Shown here: piece after piece, positions 1 to 6,251 of the stretch
Position numbering within the stretch: position 1 is the stretch's first letter
How the letters are laid out: every line of letters begins with the position of its first letter
Source of the DNA: Planctomycetota bacterium
GTDB lineage: Bacteria; Planctomycetota; Phycisphaerae; Sedimentisphaerales; Anaerobacaceae
DNA length: 7,816 nt
Direction: 5' to 3'
Assembly: GCA_017885385.1 (NCBI GenBank)
Contig: JAFNGF010000003.1
Coordinates: 1-7,816 of the forward strand
Notes under the pieces: model-generated
Database searches by the model: none
What the model saw: the letters and a program-made list of their open reading frames with translations, nothing else
What the model was told of the DNA's origin: nothing
Position numbers and translations under genes: made by a program

Positions 1-733
1 GATGCCGCCGCTGGCCGTTGATCGTGGCGTAGTTGTCGAAGGGCTTGTCCGGGTTCTTCCACGTCCACCACTCGCTCTGGATGTCGTCCAGGTCGGTAAT
101 CGTCCAGTTCGGCGTGCGGGCCAGAGCGATTCGTGTCACGGTGCCATCCTTGCCGACCATCCAGACATTGCGTGGGGCCCAGGGGAGGTCCACATACCAG
201 ACCTTCTGGGGCTCCGGGATAAGGTTGTTATCAGTGCCCTGTCTCCAGCCCGTCACCGCCTCCGAGCCGCAGATGACGGCCGGCCCTTCGCCCCAGGATG
301 GGTCCAGAGTCAGGATAATGGGAGCGTCCACGGTGCCCGATTCATTCGCGTTCATCTCACCTCGATAATCAACGCCCTGTTTGAAGACGTAGGTATACAC
401 GCCCTTGCAGGCTTTCGCTTGGCCGGTGGCGTCGGGGTCCCAGGGGTGATGCTTCCAGGGCGTCTGCTTCGAGAGGCCGTCGTTGGTGTCATTGCCGGAT
501 TTGAAGTCTATATAGCGAACCGACGCGCCCGCCTTGAATTCGAATGCCTTCGGCGCCCAGTCCAGATCACCGGTCGGCAGCACCTTCGCCTGCGGCTCCT
601 GCCAGGACCACCGAGCCACGTTCTGAGCATGCGCTACGCCCTGCGCTGCAACCAGCAGGGCCAGCACTGCAATGCACTGTCCCATCTTATTATGCGGGTT
701 CATATTCATCTGGGGTTTCCCATTTGGCTTCAT
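1..733 (-). CDS. Secreted right-handed beta-helix (pectate-lyase-like) protein, N-terminal part
   Basis: The frame is open to the left edge, so only 244 codons are visible and the C-terminus lies outside. The product begins with an export signal: a polar N-region, a hydrophobic core around residues 20-34 (CIAVLALLVAAQGVA) and a likely cleavage after AHA at residue 36. Residues 74-99 carry a YIDFKSGNDTNDGLS block followed by TPWKHHPWD, an opening I associate with secreted parallel beta-helix proteins of PVC bacteria that include polysaccharide lyases. A PL6-like or similar lyase role is inferred; no catalytic residues can be placed because the helix itself is cut off. The start at 733 is chosen because AAGGA lies 8 bases upstream; ATGs at 709, 703 and 685 are in frame, and 685 would give a more typical short signal peptide. 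It follows the fucosidase pseudogene by about 146 bases and is probably the distal gene of the lyase operon. Confidence 0.78.
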   Translation of the reverse strand, partial: MKPNGKPQMNMNPHNKMGQCIAVLALLVAAQGVAHAQNVARWSWQEPQAKVLPTGDLDWAPKAFEFKAGASVRYIDFKSGNDTNDGLSKQTPWKHHPWDPDATGQAKACKGVYTYVFKQGVDYRGEMNANESGTVDAPIILTLDPSWGEGPAVICGSEAVTGWRQGTDNNLIPEPQKVWYVDLPWAPRNVWMVGKDGTVTRIALARTPNWTITDLDDIQSEWWTWKNPDKPFDNYATINGQRRH

Positions 734-741
734 AGACTGTT

Positions 742-746
742 TCCTT
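742..746 (-). promoter_or_regulatory. Shine-Dalgarno site for the beta-helix gene
   Basis: On the minus strand AAGGA is followed by 8 bases and then the ATG at 733. This favours the longest start over the in-frame ATGs at 709, 703 and 685, none of which has a comparably placed purine-rich site. Confidence 0.5.
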
Positions 747-879
747 GCGCGACATACATCCTATGATACCAGTGCGCCGTCTCCGATTCCAATGACTTCC
801 ACTTTTGCTGGAGTTGCGTCACAGCTTCACACCTCTACCTGTAGCTCCGCGCATTCATCGTGGCAGACATTCCCTCTAT

Positions 880-1537
880 CTACGTCAGCTTGATCGTATG
901 CGTATGCTCGCAAGGCAGCTTGTCGACGGACAACGGCGGAACCTCCATGGTCAAACCGACCTCGACGACAGCGTTCTTCGCCGGACGGGGACCGCTCGTT
1001 CCCATCTGGCGGCTCTTGAGCAGCCCCATTTTGGGATCGAAAGGCCAATCGAGCGTGCAGTCGCCGCCCTGGCTGTGGTACGCGCTGATCCGGTCGATCA
1101 ACTCCTGATCGCTGAACTGAGCGTCGTCACCCCGGCCGTGGTAGACGTTGCCACAATAGATCTTGCCATGCCACAAAATGCCTTATTGGGGGTACAAAGC
1201 CATGTGAAGTAGTGATCGCCGATGCAAAAGATGACCCACCCGACCTTTGTCTCGGCCATCTGCTGAGCAGAACCCTTGACATCGAACCCGTCCATGAACC
1301 GGTTTCACCCCTCCGCAGTCATTTGCGACGGATTCGGGAAATCGGTTTAATTCTGATCGAGTAGCCCAGAAGAATCCGGTACTGATAGTGCAGGAAGAAC
1401 CCATACTTGCTCTTGCTCGTCCAATTCGTGTCGCCAGTCCCGGCAACAGCCTGAATCGGAGACAGGAATGCCGCGACCAACACCACGGCTGCAACGCGCA
1501 TGGTGTTTATCACCTGGGATTTCCTACTCGAGTCCAT
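880..1537 (-). pseudogene. Decayed GH29-like alpha-L-fucosidase with signal peptide
   Basis: Pieces of one secreted glycoside hydrolase appear in order in different frames. From the ATG at 1537 there is a signal peptide (hydrophobic VAAVVLVAAFLS, likely cleavage after AVA near residue 32), then NWTSKSKYGFFLHYQYRILLGYS, the position where GH29-type enzymes have W...(A/S)K(F/Y)G.F.HY. Near 1340-1346 the frame shifts; the next frame carries FPNPSQMTAEG, then TGA at 1305-1307 where WNRF is expected, then FMDGFDVKG and QMAETKVGWVIFC ending in TPNKAF. At about 1170-1182 it jumps to the family C-terminal part: WHGKIYCGNVYHGRGDD, FSDQELIDRISAY, GGDCTLDWPFDP. The catalytic middle, by my estimate some 200 codons, is absent. 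An intact relative would have about 350-450 codons. The last 35 residues (from GPRPAKN to HTIKLT, stop 880-882) fit the family less well and may come from a further rearrangement. The GH29-like assignment is from motif recall. Confidence 0.82.
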
Positions 1538-1545
1538 GGATGGCA

Positions 1546-1550
1546 CTCCT
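1546..1550 (-). promoter_or_regulatory. Shine-Dalgarno site of the fucosidase pseudogene
   Basis: AGGAG stands 8 bases before the ATG at 1537, inside the 19-base gap after the lyase stop codon. A second in-frame ATG at 1501 has its own AGGTGA-like site, but the one at 1537 is better. The intact signals show the gene was recently translated as part of the lyase operon. Confidence 0.5.
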
Positions 1551-1556
1551 GCATAC

Positions 1557-4034
1557 TCACCTCTGCAAAACAGCTTGCCCTTGTTCCCAGTCAAAGAGCA
1601 ACTTCTTACCTGCAATGGAAAACGTCCATGCTTGCTCATCCTTGGAAAAGCCGACACGCTTGGCCTCTGCACCGGCAGTCGCCCAAGACAGGGCAACAGC
1701 GTTTCGCCAACGCGCATCATGGTTTGTGAACCGTATCGTGAAGAGGTTGGCGCCTTTGCTATGGCTGCCGCGGGCTGGCAGGTTTGCCGCGTCCATCTTG
1801 ACGTTGTCCCGCGTCAAGAGCCCCACACGCAAGACCGTCTGGCCAGCTGCCACGAGATAACCTCCGTCAACCTCTCGGCAGTCGCTGCTTTCGGTGTGCA
1901 GGCGAAGCTCAAGGTCTGCGGTTCTATCCAGTACGATATCGTCGATCACGATCAGCACATCCGGCTTTACAAATAGCAGATGACGCACGAAGCGTTCCAG
2001 TCCCGATTGCTTCGGATACGCCTCTGTCGCATCCCCGGCGACATGGTCAAGTTTGGCGCCGGGGCTTGCACAGACGACTCGCGGCCTGGACTTCGACATG
2101 AGGCATTGGGTCCCATCGAACCAGGTGTGGCCCTCCCCGAGTTGGCCAGTGCCATCGATCAGCAGCGTGTTGTGCTGGTCCGTCCATTTGTCCTGGTAGC
2201 CGTCGTCCCGGATGAGCCATTGACCGTTGGCGAAGAGCACGAAATGTCCGACGTCCGGGTGGACGTGACCGCCGCCCGGATCGTAAGAGAATTCGCTGAC
2301 GGCTTTGTGGCCGATGAAGGGACCGCACTTGAAGACGACCAGACTCTCGTGGCCGTCCCAGCCTGTCCTGGCTGAGACCAGTCCCATGTCCTCGAAATGG
2401 TGAAGCGTAGGCAAGGTCCCTGCCGGCAAGGCCTGCACCGTCGGGTCGTACCAGATCAGATTGAGCCAGCGTGCGCTGGGGGCATCGACATTGGCCTTGT
2501 CGATTTGCTCGGCAAGCCACTGGGCATGACCGTCGTGGTACTGCCGTGCAAGGGCACGAAGAGTGTGGTCGGGCCCGTACCAGTGCGTACGCGGACAATC
2601 CGCCAGATCCACGATGCAATTGCGGCGTGTCCAGGCTTCCGTGGGAAGCGACAGGTACTGGCAGTACAGGGCAGTGTTTCGCCACCACGGACGATCATAG
2701 AGATCGACGCCCAGCAGATCCTTTGCCAGGTGCATGAACTTGAGCATGTACTCGGCCCCATACTCCCAATACCCGACCCCCTCGTGACTGGCGCCATCCT
2801 GACCGAGTGCCTCCATGGTGCGTCGGAACTTGTCCGATGCCAGGCCGATCCATCGACGAGCCTCTTGGGCCTCGTCGAATAGGGCGAAGCCGGCCGCCCC
2901 CAAGCCGCAAACGTTGACCCAGAGATGATTCTGCAGATAGGAGTGATACCAGTAGGTGTTGCTCGTTGCCGCTGCCTGGAACATGGCTGAGGCACGGTTG
3001 ATGAGGGTCTCTCGAATGCGTTGCCTGCTTGCTTCGTCCAGGTCGTGATAGCACCAATCGTAGATAATTGCCAGGCCGAAGAGTTGATGCCCTGTCGCCA
3101 GGTCCTTGCCATCGTATGAGCCGTAGCCCCAGGTGGGGTAGCCGCACGAGGTCAAAGCCCACTGCTTTGCCGCATCGAGATACGCCTTGTCATCGGTCAT
3201 CAGATACGCCATCGCCAAGTAAGGCATGGTGTTGCCTACTTCGCGTTGCCACAGTTGCTCGTCACCGCTCTGGGCGTCGCTTCTTCTGTAGGCCGGGGCG
3301 CCTCGCCTCACGGCCCGGTTGGCCAGTGTCCGGACCTCGACCCAGAGATCAGCGTGCGTCGTGCGGATGGCACCACGAAGCTCCGCGACGCGCGCTGCAT
3401 TGAGGTATAGACGGGGATGTGTGTTGCGGACTTTCTCCAGGGTGGGAGGTAGCGGATTGAGGTCGTACATGGATAGAGCGGTCAACTGTTCTATCGGTTC
3501 GAGGATGACGTTGTCCAGATAGGCGTCGATCTGTGTCGGGTCGGATGTGCCTTTCTCCAAGGCGAGCCAGCACGCGACCGTCCCGGCCGGTGCGCGGAAT
3601 TCTCCGGTCAGATGCTGCCACTGCCCCAGACGTGCGGCATCGTAGGCATCGGTAACAGCCCTTCCCATCTCACGATTGCGGTCTGCGGCCATGTACTCAC
3701 ACTTGAGAAATGGCATCGGCGTTTTGGAACCTGCCGAGGTCACCTTCACCCACGCCGAGAGTCGATAGAGCCGGCCCGCCTGCAGGGGGACAGTCTCCGA
3801 AAGGGCATAGTTCCAATTCTCCGGCATATTGCCGCGAACGTGCAAGCAGGCCCGGCTGTCAACTGTGGCCCCAAGATCCGCCACACGCTCGACTATCATA
3901 GTCGCGGACCGAGGCTTCCAGTTGCCGCAGTCGCTCTCGAAATCCCACACCGTCAGATGTGCAGTAACCTGTGCCCCCAGTGGGAATACGAGACAGATAA
4001 GACAGAACCTTATCAATATACCTGTTTCTCTCAT
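1557..4034 (-). CDS. Secreted heparinase II/III-family polysaccharide lyase with N-terminal carbohydrate-binding domain
   Basis: An intact 825-residue protein predicted to cleave uronic-acid-containing polysaccharide by beta-elimination outside the cytoplasm. A signal peptide covers residues 1-25 (core FCLICLVFPLG, likely cleavage after VTA). Residues 27-180 look like a CBM4/9-type jelly-roll domain (VWDFESDCGNW, RLYRLSAWVKV, GQWQHLTGEF, AYLDNVILEP). Residues 196-540 form a DUF4962-like alpha/alpha toroid, and 545-810 the heparinase II/III beta-sandwich. Residues resembling the family's catalytic set are N369-H370 (QNHLWVN), H417-E418 with Y422 (SHEGVGYWEYG), and H590, H592 and H597 in the GGGHVHPDVGHF motif, followed by HNTLLIDG at 621-628. 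The length suits multidomain members of PL12, PL15, PL17 or PL21-like groups; substrate cannot be read from sequence. No strong Shine-Dalgarno precedes the ATG at 4034, but the signal peptide starts cleanly there. It is the first gene of a probable operon with the fucosidase ruin and the beta-helix gene. Confidence 0.92.
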   Translation of the reverse strand: MRETGILIRFCLICLVFPLGAQVTAHLTVWDFESDCGNWKPRSATMIVERVADLGATVDSRACLHVRGNMPENWNYALSETVPLQAGRLYRLSAWVKVTSAGSKTPMPFLKCEYMAADRNREMGRAVTDAYDAARLGQWQHLTGEFRAPAGTVACWLALEKGTSDPTQIDAYLDNVILEPIEQLTALSMYDLNPLPPTLEKVRNTHPRLYLNAARVAELRGAIRTTHADLWVEVRTLANRAVRRGAPAYRRSDAQSGDEQLWQREVGNTMPYLAMAYLMTDDKAYLDAAKQWALTSCGYPTWGYGSYDGKDLATGHQLFGLAIIYDWCYHDLDEASRQRIRETLINRASAMFQAAATSNTYWYHSYLQNHLWVNVCGLGAAGFALFDEAQEARRWIGLASDKFRRTMEALGQDGASHEGVGYWEYGAEYMLKFMHLAKDLLGVDLYDRPWWRNTALYCQYLSLPTEAWTRRNCIVDLADCPRTHWYGPDHTLRALARQYHDGHAQWLAEQIDKANVDAPSARWLNLIWYDPTVQALPAGTLPTLHHFEDMGLVSARTGWDGHESLVVFKCGPFIGHKAVSEFSYDPGGGHVHPDVGHFVLFANGQWLIRDDGYQDKWTDQHNTLLIDGTGQLGEGHTWFDGTQCLMSKSRPRVVCASPGAKLDHVAGDATEAYPKQSGLERFVRHLLFVKPDVLIVIDDIVLDRTADLELRLHTESSDCREVDGGYLVAAGQTVLRVGLLTRDNVKMDAANLPARGSHSKGANLFTIRFTNHDARWRNAVALSWATAGAEAKRVGFSKDEQAWTFSIAGKKLLFDWEQGQAVLQR

Positions 4035-4162
4035 GGCTCATCATCTACTGACCATCCGGCACGTCGGTCGCAACCTGACGCCACTCTGTGCTGCGAATCA
4101 TCATATCAGGTCACTACTATCCGGTTGAGCTAAATTGATTTTAACATAACTCCGTCACACTT

Positions 4163-4191
4163 AATATATTGCGAGAAAAAATGGTTGTCTT
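4163..4191 (-). promoter_or_regulatory. Possible sigma-70-type promoter for the lyase operon
   Basis: On the minus strand AAGACA (4191-4186) is followed by exactly 17 bases and TATATT (4168-4163), inside the most AT-rich part of the window. This matches 4/6 and 5/6 of the consensus hexamers. Transcription would begin near 4155 and leave a leader of about 120 bases before the lyase ATG. In AT-rich DNA such matches arise by chance, so this is a candidate only. Confidence 0.3.
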
Positions 4192-4245
4192 CGATTCCAA
4201 GTAGATTATAGCCAACGGCCTTTTTCCATGCATCTGCAAGCATGA

Positions 4246-4347
4246 AGTCAAACACCGCGCAACTACGTGGTGCCTGCGGCACCGGTCAAGGCCGGCAAGA
4301 ACATCATCACGGTGGGGCTCTTCAATTGCTACATGGTAGGTATGTAG
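4246..4347 (+). pseudogene. Remnant resembling a GH2 / sialate O-acetylesterase beta-sandwich
   Basis: Between in-frame stops, 33 codons on the plus strand include NYVVPAAPVKAGKNIITVG followed by LFN. This closely resembles the R.Y.VP..LVKAGKN.I.VRVF(D/N) strand-turn-strand motif of the galactose-binding-like domain in GH2 glycosidases and sialate O-acetylesterases. There is no start codon with a ribosome site, and nothing recognisable lies on either side in frame, so this is read as a leftover of a lost gene. It runs opposite to every intact gene here. The assignment rests on motif recall. Confidence 0.5.
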
Positions 4348-4358
4348 GTGTTCCTTGA

Positions 4359-4424
4359 AAAGCCATCGAGTGCCTCCAGAAGCAGGTCAGAATCCTGGAG
4401 GAACAGGAGAAAAAGGATGTTTGA
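4359..4424 (+). pseudogene. Short unidentified coding remnant, coiled-coil-like tail
   Basis: Directly after a TGA, 21 plus-strand codons read KAIECLQKQVRILEEQEKKD plus V and a stop. The heptad-like spacing of hydrophobic residues and the charged end look like the C-terminal tail of a real protein. It may share its origin with the remnant at 4246-4347, although the two are in different frames. It is too short to assign and could be chance. Confidence 0.22.
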
Positions 4425-4452
4425 AAGCGATCAGCGTGCCTATTCTGAAGAA

Positions 4453-5793
4453 CTATTCAAGTGTCCCGATATTCTCAGTGCCGATGCAGTAGATGTTCTT
4501 CATTCCGACTAGGAAAAGTCTACCTCTTGCCGCCGCAGGTGATGGGTGATTGCCGTCTCCAAGATCGTTGACGGCGAGGATACGACACTCAGGCCCTGCC
4601 TGAACGACGTAGCTCTTACCGGCATTGGCGAAGAATAGACGTCCTTTGGGGTCCGCAATAGGACTGGACCAGGCAGTGGATATGTCCTGGAGACGTTCGG
4701 AATAAAGCTCTTTTCCGGTGGCCATTTCCCAACACTGAAGGAAACCCGGAGTGCGCAAGCGATACAGATATTTGCCGACAACAATGGGCGAACTCAAGGC
4801 TTCACCTCTCTGCGTGATGGTCCAGCGAATGTGTGTTTCGGAGACATCGCCTGAACCGGTCGGATCCACAGCTACTCCCGTGCCGCCCCGGCCATCATCA
4901 AAGTAGACGAGACCCTGCCCGTAGGCCGGTGAAGAGGCGTCTCCTTCACCCCGGCACCACCACAGAAGTCTCCCATCGGCCGGATCGAGACTTTGCAGAG
5001 CATCGCCTGCCTTCTCCATGCCCGAGGCCACCAAAAGCATCTGAGGTCTGTTATTCACCTGAATAATCACAGGCGTGCTGTGCCCGAACTGCATCTGAGG
5101 GAGTTTCCTCTCCCATCGTATATCGCCGTTGGTCTTGTCGAAGGCGACGACGCGCGAATCTTCCTTCTTTGCCATTGCGCAGAAGAGGATGACGGTGTCG
5201 CCATAGAGGATCGGGCTGCTGCCCAGAGTAACGTCGAAGGAGTAGGGAACAATGGGCTTTCGCCACGCGATGTTGCCCTGGAAATCAATTGCGGCCAGGA
5301 CCGATGAGGCGAAGGCACAGTAAATGAGCTTGCCATCGGTGACAGGTGTGGCGGCGGCGTAGCCTCCGCCCGGCCCGCTGCGGAAATCGTCTCGCAACCA
5401 GGGTCCGGGGGGTACGAGTGTATCCCAGAGTAGCTTTCCATCGGACGTGCGATAGCAGGTGACATGATGCTCCGGGATGACCTTTTTGCGGTCTTCAACG
5501 TTCGCCAGCCAGTTGACGGTGCAGACGACGACCGCCTGATCCCAGACGATGGGACTGGCGTGCCCCTGGCCCATAAGCTGCGAAACCCAACGCACGTTTT
5601 CCTTGGCAGGGCCGCCCCAGCTGATGGGCAGATTCTCCTCTGTCGTGTAGCCAAGACCGGTCGGGCCGCGGAAACCGGGCCAGTTCGCTTGGACGAGGGC
5701 TTGGGGCGTTAGAAGAATGCCTGCTAACACAATGCCAAATATGGCCGACTGATCTTCGAAGAACTTGATTCTCATCTTGAGACATCTCGTCAT
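4453..5793 (-). CDS. Secreted PQQ-like beta-propeller protein
   Basis: A 446-residue protein with an N-terminal export signal (core IFGIVLAGILLTP, likely cleavage after VQA at residue 36) followed at once by NWPGFRGP, the usual opening of PQQ-like propeller proteins in planctomycetes and relatives. About eight blades follow. Their strands recur as (A/S)(S/T)P(I/V) at about 79, 148, 192, 239, 287, 334 and 376, and as DG(K/R)LLW, GNIAW, NGDIRW, DGRLLWW and TGKELY. The fold is shared with BamB and with PQQ-dependent dehydrogenases, but I see no dehydrogenase catalytic motif, so enzymatic activity is not claimed; glycan or cofactor binding is possible. The frame is open to a TTG at 5823, but that codon lies in a leader hairpin and the ATG at 5793 is preferred; the ATG at 5775 is also possible. 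It appears to have its own promoter. The stop is TAG at 4453-4455. Confidence 0.9.
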   Translation of the reverse strand: MTRCLKMRIKFFEDQSAIFGIVLAGILLTPQALVQANWPGFRGPTGLGYTTEENLPISWGGPAKENVRWVSQLMGQGHASPIVWDQAVVVCTVNWLANVEDRKKVIPEHHVTCYRTSDGKLLWDTLVPPGPWLRDDFRSGPGGGYAAATPVTDGKLIYCAFASSVLAAIDFQGNIAWRKPIVPYSFDVTLGSSPILYGDTVILFCAMAKKEDSRVVAFDKTNGDIRWERKLPQMQFGHSTPVIIQVNNRPQMLLVASGMEKAGDALQSLDPADGRLLWWCRGEGDASSPAYGQGLVYFDDGRGGTGVAVDPTGSGDVSETHIRWTITQRGEALSSPIVVGKYLYRLRTPGFLQCWEMATGKELYSERLQDISTAWSSPIADPKGRLFFANAGKSYVVQAGPECRILAVNDLGDGNHPSPAAARGRLFLVGMKNIYCIGTENIGTLE

Positions 5794-5810
5794 GTCGTAT
5801 TCCCGGCGTA

Positions 5811-5851
5811 CCTGGTTTGTCAACGGCTCGGGTTTTCTACCGACAAACAGG
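5811..5851 (-). promoter_or_regulatory. Hairpin in the leader of the propeller gene
   Basis: On the minus strand CCTGTTTGTC (5851-5842) pairs with GACAAACCAGG (5821-5811), giving ten base pairs with one bulged C around a 20-base loop. It lies 17 bases upstream of the chosen ATG and just after the likely transcription start. It has no T-tract, so it is not a typical terminator. It could be a 5' mRNA stabiliser, an operator dyad or a translation control element. Confidence 0.4.
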
Positions 5852-5855
5852 CATG

Positions 5856-5884
5856 ACTATACCACCGGAGCAATAACGATTCCA
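5856..5884 (-). promoter_or_regulatory. Likely extended -10 promoter of the propeller gene
   Basis: On the minus strand TGG stands directly before TATAGT (5861-5856), forming an extended -10 element. A weak -35 candidate, TGGAAT (5884-5879), lies 17 bases upstream. The predicted start near 5849 gives a leader of about 55 bases whose first bases form the hairpin at 5811-5851. Confidence 0.4.
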
Positions 5885-5922
5885 GTTACAAGCAGGAAAT
5901 CACCGCAGTGATGCTCCCACCG

Positions 5923-6024
5923 TTACGGCGTGTTTTCCCTAGGGACACTGGTTCTTGCCACGATCCAGTCGGAAACGGCCTGCAAGGCCAGGAGAGACGT
6001 GGTTTCCTCGATCTTCCCGTATTC
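5923..6024 (-). pseudogene. Unidentified C-terminal coding remnant
   Basis: Between an in-frame TAG (6025-6027) and a terminal TAA (5923-5925), 33 minus-strand codons read EYGKI, then EETTSLLALQAVSDWIVA, then RTSVPRENTP. The composition, amphipathic pattern and G/C-biased third codon positions look like a real protein end. Two stops just upstream in frame (TAG at 6025-6027 and TGA within 6040-6060) rule out an intact gene. I do not recognise the family. Confidence 0.3.
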
Positions 6025-6180
6025 CTAGAAGGCACCGGTGCTGCTTTCTACTCAATATACGGGTACGTCTTCTTCGGAGTCTGGGGACGGTTGAGCCAAG
6101 ATGGCTATAGTGCATGCGATGGCCGGGAATCAACGGTTGAGGCCATCCCCAGTCTCGTCCACAACTCCGCCGCTCGTCGC

Positions 6181-6233
6181 GGACCAGAAACAGGGTGAAA
6201 GCAACCCTGATTCGCTACCTTCTGATCTGGTCC
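6181..6233 (-). terminator. Nested stem-loop after the GH129-like gene
   Basis: Starting 18 bases after the hydrolase stop, the minus strand has GGACCAGA (6233-6226) pairing with TCTGGTCC (6188-6181). Inside is a second perfect stem, CAGGGT/ACCCTG (6209-6204 with 6196-6191), around a 7-base loop. There is no clear U-tract, so this is either an atypical terminator or a 3' end stabiliser. Confidence 0.4.
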
Positions 6234-6251
6234 TGGCCGTTAGCTTTATGA

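Larger units (their letters stand above)
4035..4452. other. Intergenic region with no intact gene
   Basis: This stretch separates the propeller gene stop from the lyase start. The part nearest the lyase (about 4130-4215) is AT-rich and holds the possible promoter listed separately. The part from 4246 to 4424 is more GC-rich and holds plus-strand coding remnants. No U-rich terminator was found after the propeller gene; an inverted repeat at 4373-4379/4395-4401 (CCTCCAG/CTGGAGG) has no T-tract. Confidence 0.6.
5885..6251. other. Intergenic region between the GH129-like and propeller genes, no intact gene
   Basis: No frame on either strand is both long and protein-like. A 96-codon plus-strand frame at 5908-6198 and a 64-codon minus-strand frame at 5939-6133 lack ribosome sites and recognisable motifs. 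The region holds the nested stem-loop after the hydrolase gene and the minus-strand remnant at 5923-6024. From 6025 to 6180 nothing can be assigned. Confidence 0.6.

Noticed and set aside
2..766. Long plus-strand frame of 254 codons at the left edge
   Set aside because: It is the antisense shadow of the beta-helix gene, whose minus-strand product has a clear signal peptide, ribosome site and family motif.
761..826. Minus-strand 21-codon stretch reading CDATPAKVEVIGIGDGALVS before a stop
   Set aside because: It looks protein-like and might be another gene remnant, but it is too short, has no start and sits directly after an in-frame TGA; chance is equally likely.
2047..2688. Minus-strand 213-codon frame inside the lyase gene
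   Set aside because: Arg/Ser/Pro-rich shadow of the intact lyase frame, typical of GC-rich coding DNA.
4373..4401. Inverted repeat CCTCCAG/CTGGAGG downstream of the propeller gene
   Set aside because: A 7-bp stem with a 15-base loop and no T-tract on either strand is too weak to call a terminator.
4418..4513. Plus-strand small frame starting MFESDQRAYSEE after a purine-rich stretch
   Set aside because: It has a plausible ribosome site but runs antisense into the end of the propeller gene and has no recognisable motif; not enough to call a gene.
5794..5823. Upstream TTG start adding ten residues to the propeller protein
   Set aside because: The TTG sits within the leader hairpin and gives an unusually long charged N-region; the ATG at 5793 makes a better signal peptide.
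5908..6198. Plus-strand 96-codon frame between the propeller and hydrolase genes
   Set aside because: No ribosome site and no recognisable motif; it overlaps a minus-strand remnant that looks more protein-like.
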